A stretch of DNA of 64,000 nucleotides from Megaleporinus macrocephalus (GCA_021613375.1 CM038702.1:29467349-29531348); one strand, 5' to 3'; positions 1 through 13,415 are shown, numbered from the stretch's first letter. A program made the numbers and translations. Notes: generated by a model not told the origin, from the letters alone.

Positions 1-823
1 AATGGAGATTTCCTGTATGTGGGGGTGAGGATGTAACTTAACTATTTTAACTGATTTGCTAATTTAACTTGTCTGTTGAGGTCTAGTAATTAAATGCTTA
101 CTAAAATATGTCAATATATCTTCAGTATATCAGTATAAGTGTTTCTCTGTCTGTTTGTAATTAGTCTACAAATAGACCATTTGGCTTGTATCAACAGATT
201 TAACAATGCTTGTGTTTCTCAATAAGGCAATATGTTTTCATGAATGTAGGCATATTTATTGACTATAATCAGAAGCTTTCATGCTTCTTATTTATTCATT
301 TATTTTGCATGTAACACAATGCAAAAATAAACATGTGTAGAACATATTTTAATTGGAGTAAACACTAAACAAGCCGTGTTGTTTGCCATTAGTGTCTGTT
401 CTATAAATATGCATGCCAGAGGACCTGATTTGTCAAATAGAATGTGACATGTTTTTAAGAAGCAGGAACACAATAAAAATAAGCGCTAGCTGGTTCTTAA
501 AGAATGAACTAGGACCTGTACATAAGAGAACAACAGACTATTGGATGTTTGCAAAAGGTATACAGTACTTTTTCCAGGAACATTTGTAATTTGTAAAGTA
601 TGCATTTATCTTAAGTATGCATTCATCTTTAACATATTTTCAGTATACAATTAAGTACTGCAAGAAAAATATTTTTTTTAGAATAATAAACAAAATGAAA
701 TGATCCAGATTCATTTTAAGTGGTGTCGTAACCAAAAGCCCTCAAGATTACTTCTTAAATACAATACATAATGTATGCTAATTTGACAGTGTGCTGTGTT
801 GTGTATTTGTTTTTTCTTCACAG
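1..823 (+). other. Intron of the tetraspanin gene, 5' part outside window
   Basis: No exon is visible here. Because the first exon seen (824) starts in the middle of a tetraspanin at its third membrane segment, this stretch is most simply intronic DNA of that gene. It is AT-rich with no recognised repeat. Confidence 0.55.
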
Positions 824-3800
824 TACAGTGTTTTAATGGCTATTGAGTTCACTGTTCTCATGGTCCTGGCAATCATAGCAACTCTTGCTCAACCACAGGT
901 TTGGGCCTACATTCTTAAATTGTATCAATCATTCAAAGCCTAGTGCTGTTTTTCAGCAGGCATATTTTCTTTTGATGGAAATGTTAAATGGACATTGCTT
1001 TTGTCATTTATTCAGTTGGAGAGTGAAATTCAACAGAGTTTTGGCCAAATGACCTCACTTTATAATACAGATGCAGTGTTTCAGAGTGAGCTTAACAAAC
1101 TACAACAGAAGGTACATACTACTACTGTTTCTATGACTACTACTACTACTAATAATAATAATAATAACAAAAAAGGATAGTTTAAGTAGAAGTGTAAGAT
1201 TACAAGAAAACGGTTTCTTGTAAAACATCTTAAAAATAGATAATAAAAAGTTCTCTAACCAGTACAACAATAAGATTACATTAGTCACTGTTTTTCCTTT
1301 TTTCAGGCTCAATGCTGTGGTCTGAATAATTACACTGACTGGAGTGGTAAAATACCACATTCATGTGTTTGTCCTCCAGACTACCTAGACAAAGAGTGTG
1401 TAAGAGTTCCAAAGGCAAAGTTACACAACACTGAGGTATGTTTAAAGTATTTTTTGTTGGCTTACATAATAATAATCTTTTAATACATTTAAGTAATGAC
1501 ACAGGAAATCTGAATGTGAAAATTAATCTTAATCTTAATCCATACTGTTTGTTTACTAGACCATTATGTTTATTATTCAGTTCAAATGGCTGATGAATTA
1601 AAAGTATACTGAACATTAAAAAGTCAGTTAAAAATGGAAGCTTTTTGAAAACAATGCAATTGTTTGCATATAATATGTATTTGTACGAAAAACACATTTC
1701 GTTTTCTAACAATATATTACATATTACAATATAACATTAATTGTGCTTGGTCATACATTTGTTATTGTATGAAATGCTAAAAAATTGTCAGAATTAGCAT
1801 ACAGGCTAAGATTTTACAGCTGTTTTCAAAAGGCATCAACAATAATACAACTATAAAACTCACACTTATAAATTATGTAGTTTTGTTGATTTGTTGACAT
1901 TGTTGCAGCTCTAGTTGAATATATAATACTTTGGCCATAAATCTGATTTACATGATTTTCCATTTACTCCAAATGCAGTTGATCAAACAAATTTGGAAAC
2001 CAAACATGATGCAGTTAAAAGTGCTATCATGGTGCTATCAAACATTGGATGTCAAGTCAAGAGGAGTTTGTGCAACATGACTCAAATAGTACAAACAGCA
2101 AACAGAAGTGCTAGACAAAACCGGTATGCAAAAAACGGTAGTGGACAGTTTCAGGGTTAAATGTGCAAAATGGTTCATAGGTATCCTTCTTACAGGAAAT
2201 AACCCCAAGAATAATATTGCCTTCTTTAACAATTTTTTATAACTGCAGTATGAACAGTACAAAATTAATTTAAATATTTTTATCATTTGGATGTAATGAT
2301 AGACAAGATAACCTGATACTAAAATGAGGCGAGGTAAATGTTTATAAAACAAAGTCATTCAGTCCTTCTTAAACAGTTCCTATTATAGGAGGATTACTAT
2401 TTTTGTCTTAACAATGGAATTATTAGCAAATCTATCACAGTGCGTGTAACTGTTTTCTTTATGCAGCGGACCAGAAATCCTTACAGTGAAACAGCACCAC
2501 CAGAGCCTAAAGATTACTATGTTTACAAGATGGTAAGAAATCAAAGGTGCTTTACATCCTTCCCACAGGGCATTTGAATGTATATTGCTGATACATCAGT
2601 TGTGATTTTTTTAAAGTTTAAAGAATTTGCAGTCCATTTGTTTTTTTGCTGTACAAAATATATGCAAAAGTCAGAGAATGCCTTTTATTTATTTAATTTC
2701 CAGTCAAATTGACAAAGGACCAGTATAAAAGTACAAGTTATTTTTCTGCCGATTGTAATGATGGACTTACAAACCAGACACTCCCAGAACTTGTTTTTAT
2801 AACCAGGAGTGAGTTGTATGTCCAATGGCAACCGTTAACCACAAAACTAAATATACGTAAATATGACCAGAGAGAAAGAGACCAAACCAGAACCAGAGAG
2901 ATTAAATATAGTCAAAACCAGAATAACAAACCAACGAGCAACAAAAATACAAGCATGAACCAAAAGGCAATAACCAATAAACTAAGCAAAGATCATACAT
3001 AGTAGACAGACATGGAACAAGAGAGAACACTCAGTATGCAACAGGAAAGGTTGCCAATACTTTAAAGGACTGAAACAAACAAGACCTGGCAGACCACCAA
3101 AATCACTATTAGATGAGCAGTAGAAAATCTCCACAATGCTTCACATTTATATAAAGAGTAAAGACAACAAACAATCTAGATGTAGGTTTGTATTTTACCA
3201 CCAATTCCCAAATGGTACACAAATATGTAAACTGGCAACAAATTACAAACTAGAAAAAAGCCCTGTTCAGTAAAGGCATCGTGACAACACTTCATTTGGA
3301 TTCTTGCTCAAATTTTCTGTTCCGACAGCATTGGTTTTATTATTTTTTTTCAATGTTGTCTACTTTCCCACAACATTGCTGCGACACTCAAATGGTGGTG
3401 CAGTTTACATTGTCTCAACACCAGTATCACAACCTCACTATTAGGTATAGCTGTCATGTGGTATTATAACTACCTGTTGGCAACTTAAATTAATGACGTT
3501 TAACTGACAGAAGGATTATAGGAAGTTATGAAACATACTGATTATGTTGCCAATATGTTGCGACAATGTTGTCAAATAATGTTGTCACAGCTTTTTGAGG
3601 AATTACATATCAACATTGTGATAACATTGAGGCCACCAAAACAATAGCATGCCACATAATAACTTTGCCACAACGTAATTGTATGCAGGGTTTTAAAGCT
3701 TAACTTCTGAACAGCTTAGCTTAGGCCACTATACATATTGAAAAACCACTCAAGCCACTCATTCAATTGCCATTTTGACTAGATATTAAGTAAATCAATA

Positions 3801-4721
3801 GTGATTTTTTCGCAACTGTGCTGTGTATCAACAATATCAATGAAAATTCTGTCTCTTCAAAATCAGTATCATATAGTGTCTGAATCTTTGGGTCATTTTC
3901 ACGCTTAAGTAATGGGATCTGTCTTCTACAGATTTGTGGGCCAATCCTAATGGAATATGTGAAGAACTGCTTACGGATCTTACATGGCATACTCTTTACA
4001 TTAGCAACTATTGAGGTGAGACAAAATAAAATTTGGAATGGCTGTACACAGCATGGCCTATGCATTAATGAACAATAAATACTGATTATTAAAATACAAT
4101 AAATACTAATCATGATCGGCTTTCAGTCCAGCACATTTTTACTGTTTATATGTATATGTATAGGACTTCCTTTCCCAAGGAAGAGATTATGATAATGAGC
4201 TATTCTGACTGATAGACTGGAAGTAAATTCTGGCTGTGTGCTATTGAACGTCTGTAAAAAAGCGTTGTTTTTGTGCTCAGAGAGTTTTTCAAACACATTA
4301 ATTTGCAATTGAAAACACTTGTAAATGCGTACCATTAATGTCTCTTTATTCTTATTGTGATTAAGCAAATAAAACATGATGTGTGTTTTCAACAATAGTT
4401 AAAAAATGTCCAAATGTACCAATGATACCAAGAAAGACACTTTTCTTTCATATGAAGGTAGGTGAATGCAAAATTTCCCAATGTATTAGAAAACACCAGT
4501 TTTATGTCAACCAAACTTTATGGGCCACCAAATTGAAGATGTGTCAATCTACTTTTCTTAATAAAATGTATTAAGAATTGTTTATTGTTTAACAGGTTGC
4601 TGCTGTGATAGTAGCCTTGTTGCTGTGGTATAAAATCCATACACAGTGCCCAGGCACAGAATTCTCTCAGCATAACAACAGCAGGATGAAGTACGAGCTG
4701 CAGCCGGACAAAATACCCTGA
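824..4721 (+). CDS. Tetraspanin, C-terminal six exons (5' end outside window)
   Basis: Six phase-0 exons: 824-898, 1016-1111, 1307-1435, 2467-2532, 3932-4015 and 4596-4721, all with AG/GT borders and giving 191 codons to a TGA. The first encodes a hydrophobic helix (TM3) ending LAQPQ. The next three encode the large extracellular loop, with the diagnostic CCG motif (AQCCGLNNYTDWSG) followed by SCVC and EC cysteines. The fifth holds ICGPILMEYVKNC and the start of TM4. The last encodes the rest of TM4 and a short cytoplasmic tail ending QPDKIP. Tetraspanins organise membrane microdomains by lateral association with partners such as integrins; this is family knowledge. TM1, the small loop and TM2 must lie upstream of the window. 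I cannot assign the subfamily; a CD9/CD63/Tspan8-like or fish-specific member is possible. Fold and exon chain are well supported. Confidence 0.85.
1120..1168. repeat. Trinucleotide microsatellite (TAC/ACT then AAT)
   Basis: Imperfect TAC/ACT repeats run into AAT repeats just after the donor of the 1016-1111 tetraspanin exon. The in-frame read-through is an Asn/Thr run that is not part of the protein. Confidence 0.8.
3281..3690 (+). repeat. Interspersed repeat rich in acaatgttgt motifs, copy A
   Basis: This intronic stretch repeats short inverted motifs such as caatgttgt and caacattg. It matches, in reverse-complement orientation, the segment at about 24960-25440. Shared stretches include a 'gtctactttc..acaacattgct' block and a 'tttgaggaatt.catat..caac.ttgtga' block. 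The composition suggests a non-autonomous DNA element, but I did not find sharp ends. Confidence 0.6.
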
Positions 4722-4869
4722 CAGGATTTGGTCCAACAGGAAAACTTCTCCAAACATGAGTGCGCTGTACAATCTCAAGCTCAAAAAGATTATCTAGTTG
4801 GTTGCTAGTAGGCTTACATAATTGGGTGCCACTGACAGATTTGGCTTTAGACAGATTATTAAACAAATA

Positions 4870-5165
4870 CAATATTAGGGTCTCCTTTTTGCCCATGAAA
4901 ACGTTTTCTCTCCTATGAAAATGTGTATATTTTAATGTGTGAGTAAACAGTACCTACATTCATTTTGATAATTATTCCCAGATCATCTAAAATGTTACAT
5001 AACAAATATCTACTAAATTCTTTAATATGTCATCCAAAATGTTTCAAAAGAAGAAGGTTAAATTGTGACCAACAGGTCTAATTTTGTTATCTTTTTGGGG
5101 TCTCTTTCAAATTTAAGTCAACTTGTTATAATTTGGGTCAACTGGAATAAATCTGTATGGTCTTG
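4870..5165 (+). repeat. Tandem duplication, copy 1 (tetraspanin 3' flank)
   Basis: This stretch begins 'gggtctcc..tgcccatgaaaacgttttctc' and ends near 'aagtcaacttgt'. It matches the DNA about 905 bp downstream in the same orientation, base block by base block, with indels. It lies just past the tetraspanin stop and probably includes 3' UTR. Confidence 0.65.
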
Positions 5166-5774
5166 TTAACTTGATTTGACTTGAAGCGAGTGTAAGAACA
5201 ATTAGAGCAGCTAGAAGTAGTGTAACTTAGGTTTTACATTGTGCATATGCTAATCCAAAATGTAGCATGAAAGAGGTTTTACTGGAAACAGAATCCACAA
5301 TCATGAAAATTACACTTGTGTTGGTCATGATTTAAACTTCTTAATTCTTTTGAGGAAAAAAAGTTACTTTAAATGATCAGATAAAATTTACTTGCATGGA
5401 TGACACTTCTGTTTCTTTGTACATTTAAACATGTAAATTTTTATAGGGAGAGTGTTTTTCTGGGCAACAAAAAGAGAGTCCCTACATTAACCCTTAACCT
5501 CTGGTGTATAGTCACACACATCACCCCTTTTAGCAACACAGGGACTGGATATTTTACTGCCTTTTTTTTAGATTAAAACATATATATATAAAAAAAACAG
5601 AAACATTCAGGCTGTTCTACAGCAAATGCTTTTCAGGTTTATATATTTTATCATTATCAACTTATATAAAATCTTCTAAGATACCTGTATCTTCACTGGA
5701 TGTTTTGGATAGTAAATTCCAAGCTGCCTGTGGTATTGATGGCGTAGCCTTATACTAGAAGTTAAAAAGCCGCA

Positions 5775-6065
5775 AAAAAAGGGTCTCTTTTTTTGACCAT
5801 GAAAACATTTTCTCATGTTTTCTGAAAATGTATATATTTGAATGTGTAAATGAAGTAACCGTGTCATTCATGCAAGTAAATATTCTCTGATCATTTACTA
5901 TGTTACATAACAATTCTCTGCTAAGTTCCTCAAAATGTCAGCCAAACAGTTTAAAAGGTTAAATCATAATCAATAGGTGTATTTTTTTTTATTTTGGGTT
6001 CTGTTCCAGTTCAAGTCAACTTGGTCAAATTCAAGTCAATTTAAATCAACGTGTCAAGCTAACCT
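5775..6065 (+). repeat. Tandem duplication, copy 2
   Basis: Second, diverged copy of 4870-5165. Shared landmarks in the same order are 'gaccatgaaaac.ttttctc', 'gaaaatgt.tatatttgaatgtg', 'ctgatcat..actatgttacataacaa', 'aaaatgtca.ccaaa' and 'aagtcaacttg'. No coding exon was copied with it. Confidence 0.65.
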
Positions 6066-8737
6066 TATTTCATTTTTTTTCATTGTAAATAAAATGGCTA
6101 TTATTGCATTGCAACCCCTGGTTCCCATCACCATCACACAGAAATTTGACTTAATATGTTCCTTTCCAATGCACCAATTTACATCAGACCACTTTAAATT
6201 GACTGATTAGCAGGGATAAGGCTAAAATGTGCATACAAATGTACTCCAGTTCCAAAATTGAGAACCACAGCTATAAATGATTATTTAGAACGACTCATAA
6301 GACCCATTACTATTACAGACTGATTGTGGAAGCAGGAAGCCACTTTCTATGATAACAGATTATGCAACATGAAAAAGATAATGTGTCAAATAGCACAACA
6401 TCCACTGTGATAAACAGCAGAGAAGTGTAGACAGCTGAACAGTAAATACAAAATAATGCGTTACTATGGACCAAGTGTTCATTTTAAACAAAACTGTCTT
6501 TACGGCTAGCAGAAAGCTCATACAGTTAGCTTTATCATGTATTCTAAGACCCAGTGATGACCTGTTCCTTTGTACTATTGTACTGCTGGATGATTAAGTT
6601 TTTAATATACTAACAAAAAATTTGGCACAAGAAACTAAACAACACAACACATCCCTGTGCATTTTGTATGTATTTTAGGTGGGGTCCCTTCAAATTGCAT
6701 TGTGGTTCTTACTTACACACTGCTGTACAATACTGTTATCATCATGCATCACTAACATTATATTTTATAACAATTTGTATTTAAAAAAACAGAACAAATA
6801 ATGCTGAGTCTTGAATAGGATGACCATATTTTGGTTTTCAAAAAATGAGAGATACTGGGGATAAGACAGTGGAATGGGACAGACTGGATGTGTTTTTAGT
6901 TCCCTAGAAAAAGAAAGGTTTGTGGTCACCATACGTTAGCTTGGTAATGTGTTTAAATCCATGCAATTAGGTACAGATGCACTTAAATTCCCTACTAAAT
7001 TATCTTCAGCACAAACACATGTCCATATATTTGAATAGCATAGCACTGAATATAACTGAACAAATAGTACTTGTTAGAATTAAGCTTGTCCATTTATAGA
7101 ATATGTCAACAGTTTTTACCACATTGCCTTTTGGACTTGCCTTGAAGAAGTGTTTTTGCTTACTGAATGACTGACTGCAATAAAAGCTTGAGAAGGCTCT
7201 TGTCCCCGATCATGAACTCTGGGAAATGTATTCTCAAGCCTCAAAACCTCAAGTGTCCAATGAAAAAATAAGTGTACAGTACATTATGTAACCCCTTTAC
7301 AAAATACACGTGTGCCATTGAAAAGTGTAACAAGTGTTCACTAAAGTGGAAGTGTGGGATATTTTTTATACAGCTCTTTCATTCCAAATTGAACGTCTGC
7401 TTTGCCTTTGAATCCATAATTGTTACAGAACTCAAACTAAGTATTAAGGTCATAATTACCATCAAGACATGGTAAATGTGAGAACTGTGATCCTCCTATA
7501 GTTAATGTGAGAAATTGTGTTTGTACATTAATAACGAGCATAACAAAGCTAATGATTTTATCATTACATTATTAACACTGCGGGGACACATGTGTAAAAA
7601 TGTTAATCCACCAACTTTGCAAAGAGGAAATTCAGAATAAAATTCCATATACTTTTGGAGAAACCATCTATCGGGCTGATTTTAATAGTTTGTTGGGTGT
7701 GGTCCAGAACATTAAGTCCTCCACCTGCACCTTAAATCTTTTTTTAATCTTTGTGAGATCTGTTTCTCCAAATGAAATTGAAAATCATTTAACCTAAATG
7801 TACAGTAGCTCATTTAGGTGCTTCTACAAAAACATCTATGTAGAGTCCTTGTGCTTTATTCAACAGGATCTTGGATGGAAAAATATTAGGCCAGCCAAAC
7901 AATACAATACAAAAAGTAACTATGGGAATATATATCAAATCATATATAAATCAATAAATATCTATATATAAATAAATAATTTCATAATTTTTGCTTACAC
8001 ATACATGTATAATACATAGTATAATAAACTAAGCTGATATCTGTTGGTTTACAGACTACTTGTTAGAAATAACCATTTCATAACGTGTTTAATTTGTGTA
8101 TAATTTATCACAATAATGTACTTGACAGTACATTCAAATAGTCATATGTACAATTGTATGGATTGCATGCCGATAATTTAAGACTTCTTTAGTAGAATCA
8201 CTTCATAATTCCTATACACATGAATTATCAGAAATTACCATTGTACATAGTGGTGAATTTTACTTCTGAACTAAGGGCTTTTTTATTTCACTAAATGTGG
8301 CTTAGAAAACAGCATAGGAAAGTCAGCTCAAGTCACAAAATTATGTCAACAGTATTGAAAACCAATGTCTAAACACATCAGGCAGTTTATTTGTAACCAC
8401 TTCACGTAATTTCCTGTGAGGCATTCAACACTTCTGACGCTAAAAGTTTCTTTAACATTTCTGTAGCATTTACAGCAGGAGAATTTTGCAGACTACTTTG
8501 AATGACTGAGTGCTGCTTCTATTTTTTAGAACAATCTGTGGATTGCCACAGAACTGTGCAATTACTTAATTTAACCTACTAACTTAATTTAGGATGATGT
8601 AACATTTAATTTGTGTGGAACATATATTTTGGAATCTCTAAATGTAAATTCAGCAACTTTTTTCAGTGTGCTTCCCGTCAGTAGACGGCGCTCTGTTTGA
8701 GGAAACAGATCAAACTTCTGCTCGTCTTCTTCCGCTG
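6066..8737. other. Intergenic, tetraspanin to mrps10
   Basis: AT-rich DNA with only short random ORFs. No exon chain, RNA gene or well-bounded repeat was recognised. The last 100 bases before 8738 are less AT-rich and are the expected mrps10 promoter and 5' UTR. Confidence 0.5.
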
Positions 8738-11700
8738 ATGCCAACGACAATGGCGACGTCCATGAGGATCGCAAATACGCGACTCTTGTTAAAGACAATA
8801 CGATACTTTACATCTAAGGTACAGAAACATTTTCTTCAGTAATCAGTCATTGTGATTTCGTTTATTTATTTGAATAGAAACCTGTCTCTATTAACCCTGC
8901 TCTTATTTCTAAGGTTGCAGTTCAGTCGCCTGTCTGCAGAATTCACCGACAGCCAGCATTGACACGGTTTGTCTGAATTTGTAGAATTGATGGTGTGCTG
9001 TTTTTTTTATTTCCACTTAAATTCCTGTTTAACCACTCTCTGTTAAAGTCGAGTACATTAGCGGGTGGAGTATATTTCTTTTTATAGAGGAATGTGTTAA
9101 TACACTACCTTTAACCCTCAGAGGTACCCGACTCCGGCCCTGGAGAGTCGCTGTCCTATGGTGTTTAATGGGTTTCTGGGACCGAGAGGTGGCCGACAGT
9201 CTGTAAACGAGTGACAAAAAAAAAAGTGGATGTTTTCTGTATATAAGTAAAAAAAAAATAAAAAAAGAATCTTATTATCAGTACACAAAATGTCTGCATT
9301 AATAATATACATATAAATGAATATAAATGAACAAAAGAGAGACGTTTTTAAATACCTTTTTTATTGCTTACTTTGCTACGTTTTTTTGAGACACCATAAA
9401 TGAAAGGCAGTGTGTTACAGTAAAGCCTAACTCTGCTTGGTGGAGTTTGTAATGTGATAAACCGATGTAAAAAAAAAGGGGGGGGGGGGGGTTTAAAATG
9501 TGCTCCTGACTAAACCTGTAAGTCTTGTATAGATGCTGACATGGATGCACTAAAGTGTTGGGGTTTTTTTTTTTTTTTTTTTTTTTCTTCAAAAAGTCTC
9601 TTTCAGATGTGTTACTTTAAGCTTAAGTATACAAGTATGCATGATTTTACTGATTTGTCAAGTGGCTCATTTGTTTACAATATTTTTGTTACTGTGAGCC
9701 TGCCAATTTGCAATATGGTTTCACATGTGCAGATGTTTTTATTGTAAAGATATTCCGAAAACAGTTATCATGTAAACACACAAATTTATAAAAAAATATA
9801 TAAGTGCTCCAAAAATCCTGAGCATGTCTCCAAGGCGGTGTAAACAACCCCACTCCAGTGGCAGTGGTTAGTGATACTCTATGTAGCTTGAACCTCCCTT
9901 GCAGAAAAATAGACCACTTCGCTCTTCTCAGTTGGTTTCTGTCGATAGAGCCATTTGTAGTGGCTGATTTACACATGAGCATTTGTAGTATAGTGTGAGC
10001 ATAAAAATTAACAGGTTTTGTCCATACAGAATGGATTATTTGAATGTGTTAGCAATTTCTGCAATCACACAGTGTATGTCTGGCCAAAAAATTTAGCTAG
10101 CTTATCAACACTTCCAAAAGTATATGAAAATAATACCATCACACCCATGTCAGATTGTAGGACTAAGTTGTTATTCATAGAGGCTTTCTTTTCACAATTT
10201 TGACAACTGTTAACTGTCAACTGTCATTTCCCATTCAACCACTCTGAATTACTTTATGTATTAACTATGATTTAATTATACTGTAATTTGGAACATTTGG
10301 TGAAATTTACACAACTTTTTTTCCTTACTCTTTGTGGTTTCAGAAATGATTGCATGACACCTGCAACCTTCCTTCACACAAGACATGGCTTGGGGACACA
10401 TTCATCGTCTGTAAGGCTTAAGTATTGTTTTTAATGTAAAGTGTTTCCAATGATTTACATTTATCGACATAAGTTGCTCTAAGCATTTTAACTTTTAATA
10501 AGTTGTTGTTCATGAATTTGCAGTGTTTTTTGAGCATACTGTTTAATTGTTTTTGCTTAATTCCTGCTATTTATTTTAGGTCACAGTCACAAAGGAACCT
10601 GATCAACTGTTCCAAAAACTGACTGTGTTGGTTAAAGGCCATGATAGGGCTGTTCTGGACAGTTATGACTTCTTTGTGACTCTAGCAGCAAAAGAACTTG
10701 GCTTAACCTTGGCTAAAGTGTAAGTCAGATGAACATGCAAGAAAATAATCAAAGGCCTTAACATGGTTGGCAAACATTGTGATTTTTGCCTATTTTGTGT
10801 TTTTTGTTTATTACGATAGGCCTGAACTTCCAAAGAACATAGAGAGGCTTACACTTCTGAAATCAGTGCACATTTTTAAGAAACACAGGGTCCAGTATGA
10901 AATGAGGACACACTACAGAAACATTGAGGTGAGACCTTAAGGCGTTTTTATAATACTAGGAAATGGAACACCATTTGGATAACTTTCTAATGCCTTAATT
11001 AGGTTTAAACCTTTTTGAAGAATGTTTTGCACTGCAGTTAAAGATTTTTGGTTGTCAGATTTCCAGGACAACCGGCTCCACTGCACAGGTATACTTGGAA
11101 TACATTCAGCGCAACCTGCCTGAGGGCTTGGCCATGGAGGTCACTAAGGTAATGAAAATACAAGACATAATGTTATGTTTTTACCTTAAATGTGGATATT
11201 CTCTACATTGTATGCACAATTAATAGGAAAGTTCTATTTTTGAGGATTCGTTTTATTATTGAACAACTACAGTGCTCTTGGTTAATCCAAGATGAATGTA
11301 AAAGTGAGGTTTTGGCTTTCTTATAACAATATCTGTGTGTGCATACTTAGGTGTGCAACTAAATGAAAAGCAACAATGTTCCTATCTCATATTGTTCCCA
11401 TCTCACATTTATCTGTTAAAGTGAGAATACTACTGTTATGATATGATACTAATATGCTTAAATCCAATAAGCGTTCAGTTCATACAGCTTGGTGTTGGAA
11501 AATATGCATAAAAATGATGTGGTCAAAATACGCACTCACAATTTCGCACACAGTTTAAGATACATAAAATGTAGAAACTTGCTGTGGCGGATTGGACATT
11601 TTTAGGGAATGCTCTAAGCAATAGTGTGTACCAAAAGTTTGTAAGCAGAGTAAACCAGTTATGAGGAACTTGGTAACTAAAGTGTCTGTAAACTGGATAT

Positions 11701-11808
11701 TTTTAAATTGTGCATATCTCCCTCTAGACTGCTATACAGAAAGTTCCAGAGCATATCCAGATGCCTTTGTGGGGTGGCCAGAGTCAAAAGGAGCAAGCCA
11801 GCAAGTGA
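8738..11808 (+). CDS. mrps10: Small ribosomal subunit protein uS10m, mitochondrial (MRPS10)
   Basis: Seven coding exons: 8738-8818, 8914-8966, 10344-10410, 10580-10719, 10820-10928, 11059-11148 and 11728-11808. All borders are GT-AG and the phases join cleanly, giving 206 residues; vertebrate MRPS10 is about 200. The first two exons give a basic, mitochondrial-presequence-like N-terminus. The S10 domain follows, with [35 protein letters not shown], and [21 protein letters not shown] in the order known for uS10m. The protein sits in the head of the 28S mitoribosomal subunit. Three in-frame ATGs lie close together at 8738, 8750 and 8762. I chose the first, but the second (gacaATGG) has the better context. 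The penultimate exon encodes the conserved '[20 protein letters not shown]' stretch. Confidence 0.95.
9478..9586. repeat. Homopolymer runs (G14, T23) in mrps10 intron 2
   Basis: A run of 14 G (9478-9491) directly follows an A run, and a run of about 23 T follows at 9564-9586. No element ends were found; simple low-complexity DNA within the 1.4-kb intron. Confidence 0.8.
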
Positions 11809-12205
11809 TTATCTCAAATGATTTAATGTAAAGAATGAGGGACTGACCTTACACCTTTCAAATTGGGATAGGAATTCATGGATTAGCTCTAAACTTATTT
11901 ATAATATGTGCTGTGTGTATTTGTAAGCATAAGCCTGTGTGTTTATACTGCATGGCCTACTACAAAGGTCATTACAGTGGATTCTGATTATGAAGAACCT
12001 ATGGCACTTGGGGGGGGGGGGGGGGGGAGTACATACTTCCATACACCATGTAGTCTCATCTAATTATGTTGGTGAAAAGTAGGCCAAGTTTTTACTCACC
12101 ATGAATTATGAAGGCTAGTGGTGCTATTGTTGTTCACCAAGGATACAGAAAATTGAGATGACAAACACACACATGTATTAAGGACAAGTAAATCTTTAAT
12201 AAACA
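11809..12205 (+). promoter_or_regulatory. mrps10 3' UTR region with G18 run and AATAAA
   Basis: After the TGA at 11806-11808 the DNA is AT-rich, with a run of 18 G at 12010-12027 and an AATAAA at about 12198. If that hexamer is used, the 3' UTR is about 400 bases and contains the G run. The polyadenylation site is inferred. Confidence 0.45.
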
Positions 12206-13415
12206 GTTTACACAAGTCACATTTGTAACAAAAATAACTGAACTGTAATAAACACCATAAATACCCAACATACTGTCTATAGTAAGATTTTTTTTTAATT
12301 TTGACAGATCGGCCTCAATGCACTTTGGTCAAAAGATCAAATATTTATCCTCTTGCAATACTTATGTGCCCAAAGGTGTAACATCATATACAATGTCACT
12401 TTATACCTAAGGCTAGTCATGGCTAATGGTACATATCCGTACTTGATTCAAAGGTTCATCCACATATAGTTTAAAATTTGGTGGTCCATGGCAACCTAAC
12501 TGATCAGGTGCACACAAGTAATACAGATGTGTGGTCCACCCATCAAAGTAGCATCCTGCAAGTACTGGAACATTAAAGACATATTTGCTTATTTTGTCAT
12601 AAATATACAAAGCAGAAGTTTACTGTCCAAATAGTTTTCAAAGATAACTGTTACTTGCAGTATTGGTCTGCGACATGAGTATGTTAAAAAAAAGGGGTTC
12701 AAATCATTTTTTTTGTTGTGCCTTGCTATATTTAAAAAAAAAAAAGTAGTGTTTTGACTATAGCACATTAAAGTAATAGTCCAGGAATGTACTTTAATCT
12801 ATTACCTGTTGGATCTGTAGCACATTATCAGTGATGCACATGCCCACTGGCTTCTGTTCTAAATGAGTCTGATATTTTTTTGTCCTGGAGGCCCTAAAAG
12901 GGGAGGGTTGTGGGTATAAACAAATGCTTTTATGTAATTTCTTGTATATGACAATTTTGTTTATACAAAGAGCTTTTCCTGCCTGAACAGTCACTATGAT
13001 TCAAAAATTCTACCTAAGATTCTTACCTGGTTAGGTGTGCAGGCTTGTGAAGCAACAGGCTTGCGTGTACCACTGTGCTTATCTGGAAATAGAGATTCTT
13101 TGGTATTGAAAGGCAGGGTTTTAGGAAGAGGAGGTTGTCTGGACAACAAAAGAATACTTACCTTGTTTATAGGGGTGCAGGGTCAGGGTGCGACACTGCA
13201 CATCACTGGGGCAGGGGGGAGGGGGGAGAAGAGGGGAGATCCTGCTTCCAAGTCCAACTGCCTTCCAAAAAGGGTAACTATGTCCCCCTTCAGGAGACAA
13301 CAAGAATCAGTCCAGCATCACAGCACAGGCTAGCAGCAGAAGCAGCAAAGGCAGCAGAAGAGAAGTACTCAACCCTCAAAGGAGGAGATAGTGGGGGCAA
13401 ACAGCAGATCTAAGA
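12206..13415. other. GC-richer stretch with exon-like pieces, unassigned
   Basis: Several segments look like exons but do not join into one frame. On the minus strand, 12794-12907 is flanked by a good acceptor (ccttttag) and a donor (cag|gtaata). An open stretch at 12413-12568 follows a ttccag acceptor. 13180-13290 ends in a strong donor (caag|gtaagt). On the plus strand, 13292-13413 follows cccttcag and is open to a TAA at the end, with an Ala/Glu-rich reading (AAEAAKAAEEKYSTLKGG). I recognise no protein family. It could be a non-coding RNA, a pseudogene, or alternative exons of a neighbour. Confidence 0.3.

Noticed and set aside
9368..9747. Poly-Lys and poly-Phe ORFs
   Set aside because: Artefacts of homopolymer runs in an mrps10 intron.
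13037..13413. Plus-strand ORFs treated as a complete small gene
   Set aside because: The frame is low-complexity over the G-rich part and starts have no support. Kept only as a low-confidence exon-like region.
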